Shown: in pieces, positions 7,676 through 16,486 of the stretch
How the letters are laid out: every line of letters starts with the position of its first letter
Position numbering within the stretch: the stretch's first letter is position 1
Origin: CAWKDC01 sp964383495
Lineage (GTDB): Bacteria > Pseudomonadota > Gammaproteobacteria > JABCZS01
Length of the DNA stretch: 64,000 bases
Assembly (NCBI GenBank): GCA_964383495.1
Contig: CAYLHG010000003.1
Location: 62,001 to 126,000 of the forward strand
Reading direction: 5' to 3'
Notes under the pieces: model-generated
What the model saw: the letters and a program-made list of their open reading frames with translations, nothing else
Databases searched by the model: none
What the model was told of the DNA's origin: nothing
Position numbers and translations under genes: made by a program

Positions 7676-10099
7676 TTAAACATCCAAGTTCTCAACCTGT
7701 AGCGCATTTTTTTCAATAAAATCGCGCCGCGGTTCTACTTCATCACCCATCAATGTTGTAAACAATTGATCAGCTGCCACCGCATCTTCAATGGTTACTT
7801 TTAACATGCGGCGTGTTGACGGGTCCATCGTTGTTTCCCATAATTGTTCAGGGTTCATTTCCCCCAAACCTTTATAACGCTGAATGCCTAAACCTTTTTT
7901 TGCTTCATTCAACAACCAATCAAATGCTTCTTTGAAATTCGCGACTTCGCAACGTTTTTCACCACGGCGAATGTATGCACCTACTTCACATAAATGTGTG
8001 ATATTTTCACCCAATGTAAGTAGTTGCGCATAATCTCTTGAATCAAAAAAGTTTTTCTCAACAACATAATGTGATTCCACGCCATGCACTGTTTCTTGAA
8101 TGCGTAATTCATAACTGCGATTTTCTTTGTTTTCATGCCACGATAGTTCATATCGGTGACTATTCGCTTGAATATTTTCCACATAAGATAAAATATTTTT
8201 TGACCATGCTTCTCGTTTTCCAGCATCTAATAAATCTTCTGATTTTAAAGGCGCCACATGAATAGTAGCTTCTAAAAAACGCTCTGGATAACGATGCGTC
8301 AAACGCACCATCATTTTCATGGCATCACGATAAGCTTCTAACAATTTTTCAAGCGCAGCAGGTGATAGTGCAGGTGCTTCTTTATTCACATGAAAATGTG
8401 CATCATCCAATGCCAATTGAATTAAAAAATTTTGCATGGCTTCATCGTCTTTAATATACTGCTCTTGTTTGCCGCGCTTTACTTTATATAATGGCGGTTG
8501 TGCAATATAAATATGCCCACGCTCAACAATGGGCAACATTTGTCTGTAAAAAAATGTTAGCAATAATGTGCGAATGTGTGATCCGTCAACGTCCGCGTCA
8601 GTCATGATAATAATGCGATGATAACGCAATTTATCTGGATTAAATTCTTCGCGCCCAATGCTACACCCTAACGCAGTAATTAAAGTGCCCACTTCTTGTG
8701 ATGCCAACATTTTATCAAATCGTGCTTTTTCAACATTCAAAATTTTACCTTTTAACGGCAAAATAGCTTGTGTTTTTCTGTTGCGCGCTTGTTTTGCAGA
8801 TCCGCCTGCCGAGTCACCTTCAACTAAAAATAATTCGCATAAAGCAGGATCACGCTCCTGGCAATCTGCTAATTTTCCAGGTAAGCCAGCAATATCTAAT
8901 GCGCCCTTGCGCCGCGTCATATCACGTGCGCGGCGTGCTGCTTCGCGCGCGCGCGCAGCATCAATCATTTTTGTGACAATAATACGTGCGTCTGCAGGTC
9001 TTTCTAATAAAAAATCATTTAAATATTCAGCCACAGAATTTTCAACAACAGGCCGAACTTCGGATGATACTAATTTATCTTTTGTTTGAGATGAAAATTT
9101 AGGATCCGGCACCTTTACTGATAATACCGCAACCAAACCTTCTCGCGCATCATCTCCTACTGTACTTACCTTTGCTTTTTTAGCAAAACCTTCACGCTCA
9201 ATATATCCATTCAGTGTGCGCGTAAGCGCTGCGCGGAAACCCACCAAGTGGGTTCCCCCATCTCGTTGAGGAATATTATTCGTGTAGCAAAATACAGTTT
9301 CTTGAAAACCTTCGTTCCACTGCATTGCTAATTCAACACCGATCCCATCTTTTTCACCGCAAAAATAAATCACATCTTGGTGAATGGGTTTTTTGTTTTG
9401 ATTTAAATATTCAACAAACGCCTGTGTGCCGCCTTCATATTCAAAAACATCATTCTGATCATCGCGCTCATCTTTCAGAATAATTTTCACGCCTTTATTT
9501 AAAAACGCAAGCTCACGTAAACGTCTGGCCAAAATATCGTAAGAAAAAAGGATGTTACTGAAAATTTCATGGCTGGGTTTAAAACGAATTTCTGTACCCG
9601 TTTCGTTCGTTTCTCCCACAACCGCTAGCGGCGCGTCAGGCTCCCCCAAATGGTATACTTGCTCATGCACTTTTCCGTTTTTACGAACCTTCAGATATAG
9701 CACTTCTGATAGGGCATTTACCACCGACACACCCACGCCGTGCAAACCACCAGAAACTTTATACGCATTGTCATCAAATTTACCGCCAGCGTGAAGTATG
9801 GTCATGATCACTTCAGCAGCGGAGCGTCCTTCTTCTTTATGGATATCTACGGGAATCCCGCGCCCATCATCACGAACAGAAACAGAGCCATCTGCATGAA
9901 TAACAACAGTAACATGAGTACAATAGCCGGCTAAAGCTTCATCAATGCTATTATCTACAACTTCAAACACCATGTGATGAAGGCCAGAGCCATCATCAGT
10001 GTCCCCAATGTACATCCCAGGGCGTTTGCGAACAGCATCCAGCCCTTTGAGGACCTTAATACTGGTAGAATCATATGCGTGTGGGGGTTCGTGACTCAT
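7676..10099 (-). CDS. gyrB: DNA gyrase subunit B
   Basis: An 807-residue GyrB, the ATPase subunit that powers negative supercoiling with GyrA. The GHKL ATPase domain shows NSIDEALAGYC, DDGRGIPVD and GGLHGVGVSVVNALS. The transducer domain follows, then the Toprim domain with EGDSAGGSAKQARNR and DADVDGSHI, whose acidic residues bind magnesium. The C-terminal tail has the gyrase signature IQRYKGLGEMNPEQLWETTM. Length matches gammaproteobacterial GyrB, including the large insert in the Toprim region (about residues 560-730). It keeps the ancestral position after recF, but a 1.4 kb spacer separates them, so it probably has its own promoter. Confidence 0.98.
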   Translation of the reverse strand: MSHEPPHAYDSTSIKVLKGLDAVRKRPGMYIGDTDDGSGLHHMVFEVVDNSIDEALAGYCTHVTVVIHADGSVSVRDDGRGIPVDIHKEEGRSAAEVIMTILHAGGKFDDNAYKVSGGLHGVGVSVVNALSEVLYLKVRKNGKVHEQVYHLGEPDAPLAVVGETNETGTEIRFKPSHEIFSNILFSYDILARRLRELAFLNKGVKIILKDERDDQNDVFEYEGGTQAFVEYLNQNKKPIHQDVIYFCGEKDGIGVELAMQWNEGFQETVFCYTNNIPQRDGGTHLVGFRAALTRTLNGYIEREGFAKKAKVSTVGDDAREGLVAVLSVKVPDPKFSSQTKDKLVSSEVRPVVENSVAEYLNDFLLERPADARIIVTKMIDAARAREAARRARDMTRRKGALDIAGLPGKLADCQERDPALCELFLVEGDSAGGSAKQARNRKTQAILPLKGKILNVEKARFDKMLASQEVGTLITALGCSIGREEFNPDKLRYHRIIIMTDADVDGSHIRTLLLTFFYRQMLPIVERGHIYIAQPPLYKVKRGKQEQYIKDDEAMQNFLIQLALDDAHFHVNKEAPALSPAALEKLLEAYRDAMKMMVRLTHRYPERFLEATIHVAPLKSEDLLDAGKREAWSKNILSYVENIQANSHRYELSWHENKENRSYELRIQETVHGVESHYVVEKNFFDSRDYAQLLTLGENITHLCEVGAYIRRGEKRCEVANFKEAFDWLLNEAKKGLGIQRYKGLGEMNPEQLWETTMDPSTRRMLKVTIEDAVAADQLFTTLMGDEVEPRRDFIEKNALQVENLDV

Positions 10100-10504
10100 G
10101 GCATTTCCTGTGTTAAAACAAGGGGCTGCTCCTATAAAGCGGGCCTTGACATTCTACCATTTTTTGCCTCAAAAGGGGAAAAGTGATTACGAAAAGAGGT
10201 GAATATCAACACTTAACTAACTTATGCTCTAGAGGGCAAGGGATACATATGCAAGGCATTTTAACGACACTTCGACAAAGGGAGTATGGAAAAAATCAAG
10301 CTTTAAAGAAGTCTTGAAGCAAAGGAAATTATTGATACGTTTTTAAGTAAACATGAGCCCCTTTTTTTCGATCATTACTCAATCGGGCGAATCTTAACAA
10401 CAAATTGAAGCAAATGACTATAAAGGGCGCGTAAAAGTCCTTTCTCAAGCATTGACAGAGCGAATAGCATTCATAGAGCCTTCCATGCCGCCCCTACACT
10501 ACAA

Positions 10505-10667
10505 GAAATGATACCCAGCATACCGCAAAGATCAAGAGGACCGAAGTAAGCAAGGATGTTCCACGTGGAACAATGAAAGAAAAGCAGAAAGCTAGGGTAG
10601 ATCGCACAAAAAAACCCCCGATTCCCTGCGCGAATCTGCCCCGCCCGGATCAAATCTGGGCCAAGCT
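10505..10667 (+). repeat. Degenerate parS-containing segment, copy A
   Basis: It contains CCGCAAAGATC, then GACCGAAGTAAG, parS, then CCCCGATTC and GATCAAATCTGGGCCAAGCT (10648-10667). The left half matches copy C and the right end matches copy B at 19 of 20 bases. Confidence 0.6.
10557..10572. promoter_or_regulatory. parS: parS site 1
   Basis: TGTTCCACGTGGAACA, a perfect 16-base palindrome identical to the chromosomal parS consensus known from Pseudomonas and relatives. It is the predicted ParB nucleation site. parA and parB lie about 17.5 kb to the right. Confidence 0.92.
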
Positions 10668-10714
10668 AAAAAGGAACAGCACATGCTTAACTATAAAAAG
10701 CATTTTTTAGAAAA

Positions 10715-10985
10715 TTGAGAAACAATCAAACTGCTGCAGAAAAATTACTGTGGCGTTTTTTAGGAAAAAAACAAAGCTTAAACACAAGTTTCACCCGTCC
10801 AAAGCCCATAGGGCCTTTTATTGTGGATTTTTATGCAAAATCTGCAAATTTAATCATTGAATTTGATGGCGGCCAACATTACGATAAATGTGAGCGCTAA
10901 TAGATAAAAATAGAGATTCGTATTTTGCGCTTTTAGTTTATCCGTATTGCGATTTAATAATTTGAAGGTTTTGTTTAGCACAGAG
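10715..10985 (+). pseudogene. Broken DUF559 (endonuclease-like) gene
   Basis: From TTG 10715 the frame reads MRNNQTAAEKLLWRFLGKKQ, then RPKPIGPFIVDFYA and LIIEFDGGQHYDKCER, a clear match to the N-terminal two thirds of DUF559 proteins, which have a very-short-patch-repair-like nuclease fold. It then hits TAA TAG. Beyond the stops the same frame still gives family-like sequence (IEIRILRF, then FEGFV) interrupted by further stops. It is therefore a decayed gene rather than a short functional one. Such genes are often carried by mobile or accessory DNA. Confidence 0.75.
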
Positions 10986-11067
10986 CCGGGGTAGCGGATG
11001 ATAAGATAGCAGGCAAGCCATATTCGCGTAAGGATGGGAGTTTATTGAGCTTTAGTGAGGCGGCGAA

Positions 11068-11083
11068 TGTTCCACGTGGAACC
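11068..11083. promoter_or_regulatory. parS: parS site 2
   Basis: TGTTCCACGTGGAACC matches the parS consensus, with a 14-base perfect palindromic core. It is 511 bases from site 1. Confidence 0.92.
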
Positions 11084-11225
11084 ATGAGGAAAATCGATGG
11101 GCTGGAGAGCAGATCATGCAAGAAACCTCTCGATTCGTGGAGTTTATTCCCCCGCGAAAGCGGAAACCGACCACCCCGTCAGCATCAAGTCCAGAGCAAT
11201 GCCTAGATCAAATCCGGGCCAAGCT
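11068..11225 (+). repeat. Degenerate parS-containing segment, copy B
   Basis: parS is followed by GGAGAGCAG, TGCAAGAAACCTC, CGATTCGTGGAGTTTATTCC (11131-11150) and GATCAAATCCGGGCCAAGCT (11206-11225). The third element recurs in copy C at 19 of 20 bases and the last in copy A at 19 of 20. Confidence 0.6.
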
Positions 11226-11284
11226 TTTAGAGGGTAGGTGAGCAGCACAGCTGCGAAGCGGGATTCTCATGTCACAGAGGACAA

Positions 11285-11484
11285 GAAAAGAGATCTAATG
11301 TCCCGTAAAGATCGATGGGGCCAAGGTAAGGATCGCATGTTCCACGTGGAACTACAAGGAGAGCAGTGAAGCAAGTATCTTGTGCAAGAAAACCTCGTCT
11401 CATGCTCCGCGCCCGCCTGCCTCTTAAAAGGGGGCTATTAGCAATGTTATTGGTGAAACACTCCCGATTCGCGGAGTTTATTCC
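11285..11484 (+). repeat. Degenerate parS-containing segment, copy C
   Basis: It contains CCGTAAAGATC, GGCCAAGGTAAG, parS, GGAGAGCAG, TGCAAGAAAACCTC and CGATTCGCGGAGTTTATTCC (11465-11484). About 65 extra bases lie between the last two elements compared with copy B. Confidence 0.6.
11338..11353. promoter_or_regulatory. parS: parS site 3
   Basis: TGTTCCACGTGGAACT has the intact 14-base palindromic parS core. It is 270 bases from site 2 and upstream-facing to the recF 3' end. Confidence 0.9.
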
Positions 11485-11529
11485 ATGCGCAAGCACAATA
11501 TGCGGGGGTTTTCTTCCTGCGTAATCATC

Positions 11530-12606
11530 TTAAACAACCGTAACCGCTCCATGTTCCACGTGGAACACCGCACGCTCACGCTCACCACCAAGATCTATTT
11601 TCTCTACGCTCGTTAAACAAATTTGGGCATCTAATATAGACAAACGCTCATTTAATAAAGCTCGCGCACCTTTATCTAGCTCAGAGGGCAGGTCATCTAT
11701 CAATAATGTTGGACGTTTTCCTGTCTGCTCTATCATCCAGGATACTTGCGCCAATTGTAAGCCTGTTACAAATGTTTTTTGTTGCCCAGTAGACAACACT
11801 TGCGCAGCAGGTTTTTCGTTTACTTTGATTTTCAAATCAGCACGATGTGGGCCCGCGTGTGTGAACCCTAAAAACATATCCCGCTCAGAAGAAGCCAGCA
11901 AAGCCTCCTCTAGGCTTGTCCCTTTTGTCCAGCCCGGCTCATAGAGTAGTCTCAAATCAGAGACACCAGGCAGCCCTTCTAACGCAATTAAAAAAGAAGG
12001 TAAGCAGACATCTAAAATGGAGCAACGTATTTCATGTAACTTTTGGCCTGCTGCAGCTAATAAACTTGTCCATAAAGACAAATCAGAACGCGCACCTCCA
12101 GAAGCACGCAATGCTGCATTGCGTTGTTTCAATAAACGATGGTACTCTCGCCAAACCGCATGGAAAGAAGGTTCCACGTGGAACATTAACCAATCCAGCC
12201 ATCGACGCCGCTCTTCAGGAGGATCAGCAAGCAGTTGGTAACCCTCCAAGTTGAGAATTTGAACCGGAAGCAGTTGTGCAAGTGCAGCAATAGAACCAGC
12301 AGGTTCATCATTAATGAGGTAACTATATTTCTCATGTGCATTTTTAATGCACTTCAGTGTGCAAACCAGACCATCGTCCAATAGCACCCGAGCACCGATT
12401 TGACACGTTTTTTTTCCATGAGAGATCGCTGTAGACAGCTGGGAAGCACGAAATGATTTGCCCGTACCTAATATATAGATGCTTTCAAGAATAGAGCTTT
12501 TTCCAGCCCCGTTGTCACCGTAAAAATAATTAAGCCCAGGGGAGAGGGTGATGCACTCAGAAGATAAATTGCGTATATGGTTGCACTGTAAGACTTCAAG
12601 CGTCAT
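11530..12606 (-). CDS. recF: DNA replication and repair protein RecF
   Basis: A 358-residue RecF, an SMC-like ATPase that with RecO and RecR loads RecA at gaps in single-stranded DNA. Walker A is GDNGAGKS (residues 30-37), the signature motif is VLSTGQQKTFVTGLQLAQ, and Walker B is TLLIDDLPSELD near residue 310. It is third in the leftward dnaA-dnaN-recF order, 80 bases after dnaN, so it is probably cotranscribed. Unusually, two parS sites lie within the coding sequence, each read as Phe-His-Val-Glu. The start ATG lacks a strong ribosome-binding site, which is compatible with low expression. Confidence 0.96.
   Translation of the reverse strand: MTLEVLQCNHIRNLSSECITLSPGLNYFYGDNGAGKSSILESIYILGTGKSFRASQLSTAISHGKKTCQIGARVLLDDGLVCTLKCIKNAHEKYSYLINDEPAGSIAALAQLLPVQILNLEGYQLLADPPEERRRWLDWLMFHVEPSFHAVWREYHRLLKQRNAALRASGGARSDLSLWTSLLAAAGQKLHEIRCSILDVCLPSFLIALEGLPGVSDLRLLYEPGWTKGTSLEEALLASSERDMFLGFTHAGPHRADLKIKVNEKPAAQVLSTGQQKTFVTGLQLAQVSWMIEQTGKRPTLLIDDLPSELDKGARALLNERLSILDAQICLTSVEKIDLGGERERAVFHVEHGAVTVV
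11552..11567. promoter_or_regulatory. parS: parS site 4, inside the recF 3' end
   Basis: TGTTCCACGTGGAACA, a perfect 16-base palindrome identical to site 1. It encodes FHVE in recF, about 8 codons before the stop. Confidence 0.92.
12170..12185. promoter_or_regulatory. parS: parS site 5, inside recF
   Basis: GGTTCCACGTGGAACA differs from the perfect site at the first base only and keeps the 14-base palindromic core. In recF it encodes FHVE (LMFHVEPSF, about residue 143). Confidence 0.88.
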
Positions 12607-12686
12607 TTATAAAACCCCCGACCCGCGGAGCTTCCCCGCATCATCCGCGTTCCACGCAAAAAATCCATTAGCAAGCAATCAAGCGC

Positions 12687-13799
12687 TCACAGTCTCAACG
12701 GCATTACCACATGAAAATGAGTCATGCCTGGCAAAGGCTCCCCTGAAATCACTGCAGAACAACTGGGATCAATCAGCTTTAGACACACGTTTCCTGGCGG
12801 CAAGGTGTTCAACACGTCCAATAAATACCCTGCGTTAAAACCAATTTCGAAAGGATTTCCTTGATAAGGCAAATGTATCGCCGCCTCGGCTTCTTCTTGT
12901 TCGGGGTTGTTTGCAACAATTCGAAGCAAATCGCCGCTTAATAGCAGACGAACGCCGCGATTCTTCTCATTTGATAATGTTGCGGCTCTCATTAACCCTT
13001 GTTTTAAAGTGTCCCGATCTAACCCAAGCTCCATGGTGGCAGGAGGGGGAAGGACGCGCTTATAATCTGGGAAGCGTCCCTCTATTAGTTTTGTGATAAA
13101 TTCGTGTCGATCTGACGTGATTTTGAGGGTATTGTCGTCGATTTGCACCCCAACAAGATCCATTGTATCATTTAGTAATGATAATAATTCTGTTACCGCC
13201 TTGCGAGGGACAATCACATGGACGGGAGGGTCTGCAGGAAAAAGAGGGGTAGCGTATTCATTGACCGCAAGTCTGTGCCCATCTGTGGCGATCATCCTTA
13301 AAATTCCTCGATCTGTCTCGAACAGCATCCCATTTAGATAGTAACGGGAATCGTTATTTGCCATGGCAAATCGTGTGGCCATCATCATCTGGCGCAATAT
13401 GCTCTGAGGAAACTTTGCAGAGATTTTCGCTGAATTTCTTTGAATAGCAGGGAAATCCGCGGCAGGGAGGGTTGCTAGGACAAAGCGCGCACGACCGCTA
13501 CGCAAAATGAGCCTTTCTCCTTCTAATTTGCAATGAATATCGTCGTTCTCCGCCAAACTTCTGCAAATATCTAAAATTTTTCTTGCGGGAGCAGTGACCT
13601 CTCCAGAGGTGAATTGTCCTTCAAGCGCATCCTTTACCATTAGCTCAACTTCAAGATCGGAGGCGTTCAACGAAATTTGTGAATTTTCAACACAGATCAA
13701 CACGTTTGACAGTATCGGCATATGTTGTTTTTTTTCAGCCACCCCCGACACCTGCTGAACCAACTTAAGCAACTTCTCGCATTTTATTGTAAATTCCAT
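12687..13799 (-). CDS. dnaN: DNA polymerase III sliding clamp (beta)
   Basis: A 370-residue beta clamp, the ring that tethers DNA polymerase III to template. It shows the three-domain clamp layout: MEFTIKCEKLLKLVQ at the start, ATDGHRLAV near residue 175 and the C-terminal MTHFHVVMPLRL, which matches the conserved MPMRL tail. It follows dnaA by 33 bases on the same strand, with a ribosome-binding site (GGAG) ahead of the ATG, so dnaA and dnaN form one operon as in most bacteria. Confidence 0.98.
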   Translation of the reverse strand: MEFTIKCEKLLKLVQQVSGVAEKKQHMPILSNVLICVENSQISLNASDLEVELMVKDALEGQFTSGEVTAPARKILDICRSLAENDDIHCKLEGERLILRSGRARFVLATLPAADFPAIQRNSAKISAKFPQSILRQMMMATRFAMANNDSRYYLNGMLFETDRGILRMIATDGHRLAVNEYATPLFPADPPVHVIVPRKAVTELLSLLNDTMDLVGVQIDDNTLKITSDRHEFITKLIEGRFPDYKRVLPPPATMELGLDRDTLKQGLMRAATLSNEKNRGVRLLLSGDLLRIVANNPEQEEAEAAIHLPYQGNPFEIGFNAGYLLDVLNTLPPGNVCLKLIDPSCSAVISGEPLPGMTHFHVVMPLRL

Positions 13800-13832
13800 G
13801 ATAAACTCCGATTTTCGCCGAAATTAACGACA

Positions 13833-15197
13833 TTAAGAAGACAAGATTCGTACCAAATCTGTCCAATCTTCCTGAATTTGCCCATCAGATTCCAACATTG
13901 CTTTAATAGTACGGCAGGCATGCAATACGGTAGTATGGTCGCGACCACCAAATGCATCACCCACTTCTGGCAAGCTATGATTTGTTAACTCTTTTGCCAG
14001 CGCCATCGCCAACTGTCGAGGGCGAGCCACAGAGCGAGAACGACGCTTCGATAGCAAATCAGCCACTTTAATGTTGAAATACTCAGCCACTGTTTTTTGG
14101 ATATTTTCAATCGTAACAAGCTTGTCTTGCAAAGCTAACAAGTCCTTCAAAGATTCTTTCACAAATTCGATAGTAATTTCTTTCCCTGTAAAACGCGCAT
14201 TCGCCATGACTCGTTTTAAGGCGCCTTCTAATTCACGCACGTTGGCACGCACCCGTTTTGCAATAAAGAAGGCGACATCGTAAGATAACTCAAGCCCCAT
14301 TGCTTGGGATTTGCTCATTAAAATAGCTACTCGCGTTTCCAACTCTGGCGGCTCTACAGCCACCGTCAACCCCCAGCCAAAGCGTGATTTTAAACGCTCT
14401 TCTAATCCTGTGATTTCTTTAGGGTAACGATCACTGGCAATCACTAATTGTTGGCGCCCCTCAAGTAACGCATTCAATGTATGAAATAACTCTTCTTGTG
14501 AGCGCTCTTTACCAGCAAAAAATTGAATATCATCCACCATCAAGACGTTGCGCGAACGATAAAAATCTTTGAACTCCCCGATTTGGTTATTTTGTAAGGC
14601 TTTCACCATGTCCGCCACAAAGCGCTCTGAGTGCCTATACAATATTTTTGCCTGAGGATCACGTTCTAATATCATATTACCAATAGCGTGCATCAAATGC
14701 GTTTTCCCAAGGCCTACGCCTCCATAGATGAAAAGCGGGTTGTACACTGTGCCCGGGTTTTCAGCAACCTGTATTGCCGCGGCCCGCCCCAGCTGGTTAG
14801 ATTTGCCTTCTACGAAATTTTCAAACGTAAATTCTTTGTTAAGATTATCTGCAGATGAGAACGTCATGGCATTCGTTTTAGTAGGAACAACCTTTGTTGT
14901 AATAAAAGAAGCCGCAGGCTCTGCAGAAATCGCGGCCATTCCATTCGATTTTCTTCCCATTTTCAACACAACATCAGGAGGGTTCGTCGGACAAAACTGT
15001 TGCATCCACGCTTTTATCATAACGAGATAGTTATCTTCCACGTACCCGCAAATAAAACGGTTAGGCGCAAACAGACAAAGCCCTTCTTCGAGCATTTCTG
15101 CTTGCAACGGAAAAATCCACGTATGATAATCAGTTGGTGTAAGCTTGTCTTCTAAGAACTGTAAGCACTGATGCCACAGAGACAGTGTGCCAGACAT
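13833..15197 (-). CDS. dnaA: Chromosomal replication initiator DnaA
   Basis: A 454-residue DnaA that binds 9-base DnaA boxes and opens oriC. Domain I covers residues 1-80, a flexible linker with Ser/Thr runs covers 85-120, and the AAA+ domain carries Walker A GGVGLGKTH (159-167) and Walker B VLMVDDIQFF. The C-terminal helix-turn-helix carries the DnaA signature GGRDHTTVLHACRTI. A strong ribosome-binding site (GGGAGGGG) precedes the ATG. It is the first gene of the leftward dnaA-dnaN-recF operon. Unlike the usual arrangement, it is not next to oriC and rpmH: 3.1 kb with two genes intervenes. Confidence 0.98.
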   Translation of the reverse strand: MSGTLSLWHQCLQFLEDKLTPTDYHTWIFPLQAEMLEEGLCLFAPNRFICGYVEDNYLVMIKAWMQQFCPTNPPDVVLKMGRKSNGMAAISAEPAASFITTKVVPTKTNAMTFSSADNLNKEFTFENFVEGKSNQLGRAAAIQVAENPGTVYNPLFIYGGVGLGKTHLMHAIGNMILERDPQAKILYRHSERFVADMVKALQNNQIGEFKDFYRSRNVLMVDDIQFFAGKERSQEELFHTLNALLEGRQQLVIASDRYPKEITGLEERLKSRFGWGLTVAVEPPELETRVAILMSKSQAMGLELSYDVAFFIAKRVRANVRELEGALKRVMANARFTGKEITIEFVKESLKDLLALQDKLVTIENIQKTVAEYFNIKVADLLSKRRSRSVARPRQLAMALAKELTNHSLPEVGDAFGGRDHTTVLHACRTIKAMLESDGQIQEDWTDLVRILSS

Positions 15198-15308
15198 TGG
15201 CCCCTCCCATGCCCAAAACGATATTCAGTATACCTTGTTTTGAAGTACTGTTGTTGATCTCTACGCACCAAGAATGCCATAATGTCTACTTTTTTGGAGC
15301 CCTCACTC

Positions 15309-16457
15309 ATGAAGCCTGCCTCTTATTTCACCACGGGACTTGGTTTGTTTGCGATGTTTTTTGGAGCAGGCAACGTCGTGTTCCCATTATTTGTGGGTAT
15401 GAAAGCAGGCACTGGGTTAATCCCTGCCATTACCGGGCTCTTACTCACAGCAGTTGCTTTACCCATGGCAGCGGTACTTGCAATGGTAGAGTATCGCGGT
15501 GAACAAAAAGCATATTTTGCGCGTGCAGGGAAATGGGGCGGCGCACTTTTATTATTACTCTGCCTGTTTTTATTAGGGCCTTTTTTGGTTGTGCCTAGAA
15601 CAGTATCTGTTGCACACTCTGCCATTTCTCAAACAATTATTCCTGTTTCACCGGAAGTATTCGGGTTAGGGTATTGCATTTTGATTGCCATTTTATCGCT
15701 CAACACGAATACCATGTTGCGGCTAATGGGTCAATTTTTCACGCCATTAATGCTGATTTTATTAGGATGGATTATTGCAGCAGGCATTTTCACTCCCGCA
15801 ACAAATACGATCGCATTAGACCACGCCGAAGGATTTTCCTTTGGATTAAAAGAGGGATATTTCACACTCGATGCCATTGCAGCATTGGTGTTTGGACAAT
15901 TTATTTATGTACAATTACGGCATCAAAGTAAAGATTTATCGCACACACATTTTAAAAAGCACGTGATACAAGCATCTTGCGTTGCAGGCTTATTATTAAG
16001 CTTGGTATATATTGGTCTTGCGTACATCAGCCACAAACAAGCAGACGCGAGCATGCTGTCATTAGATTTAAAACAAGCGTTATTAATTTTGTTGAGCGCA
16101 AAAATGTTGCCGGAAAAATTTATTGGTGTTGCAGGTATTATTATTGCTTCGGCGTGCATTACCACAGCATGTGCATTGTCTAAAATTTTCGCGGATTATT
16201 TGCATCATTTTGTGAGGCATTACACGCGCAAAATCTCAGATACACATTGTTTATTATTTACCATTGCCATTGCATACGGCATGAGCTTGCTAGGTTTTAA
16301 CGAATTAATGGCGTATTTTTCACCTGTTATTATTGCATGTTATCCCGTTTTTATTTTGCTCACAGTGCATGCGTTTGTGAAAGACAAAGTGAATACAAGA
16401 TGGATGCCTTTTGGCGTTATCATTTGCTTAGCGCTTGGTGTGGCAGGATTAATATAA
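15309..16457 (+). CDS. brnQ: Branched-chain amino acid transporter, BrnQ/LIVCS family
   Basis: A 382-residue polytopic membrane protein with about 12 helices. The N-terminal TTGLGLFAMFFGAGNVVFPL is the hallmark of LIVCS carriers, which import leucine, isoleucine and valine with sodium or protons. ATG 15309 with GGAG 10 bases upstream is preferred; ATG 15282 would add nine residues before the conserved start. A CATAAT near 15277 may be its -10. It is divergent from dnaA and sits between dnaA and the origin, a position normally empty. Auxotrophic intracellular bacteria often use such carriers, but the substrate here is inferred. Confidence 0.88.
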   Translation: MKPASYFTTGLGLFAMFFGAGNVVFPLFVGMKAGTGLIPAITGLLLTAVALPMAAVLAMVEYRGEQKAYFARAGKWGGALLLLLCLFLLGPFLVVPRTVSVAHSAISQTIIPVSPEVFGLGYCILIAILSLNTNTMLRLMGQFFTPLMLILLGWIIAAGIFTPATNTIALDHAEGFSFGLKEGYFTLDAIAALVFGQFIYVQLRHQSKDLSHTHFKKHVIQASCVAGLLLSLVYIGLAYISHKQADASMLSLDLKQALLILLSAKMLPEKFIGVAGIIIASACITTACALSKIFADYLHHFVRHYTRKISDTHCLLFTIAIAYGMSLLGFNELMAYFSPVIIACYPVFILLTVHAFVKDKVNTRWMPFGVIICLALGVAGLI

Positions 16458-16486
16458 AGCATAAGCGTTTAGGCAATGGCATCAAC

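Larger units (their letters stand above)
10100..11529. other. 1.4 kb gyrB-recF spacer: parS array and decayed sequence
   Basis: No intact gene is visible on either strand. It contains three perfect-core parS sites, a broken DUF559 gene, and three degenerate copies of a segment built around parS. The base composition is richer in G and C than the flanking oriC region, with many CCCCCG and CGCG stretches. Likely roles are centromere function and the gyrB promoter; the rest looks like decayed or repeated DNA. Confidence 0.7.

Noticed and set aside
10471..11496. Two leftward open frames in the parS spacer with similar peptides (GPLDLCGMLG and GPIDLYGTLD)
   Set aside because: The likeness is explained by the repeated DNA segments around parS; composition is not protein-like.
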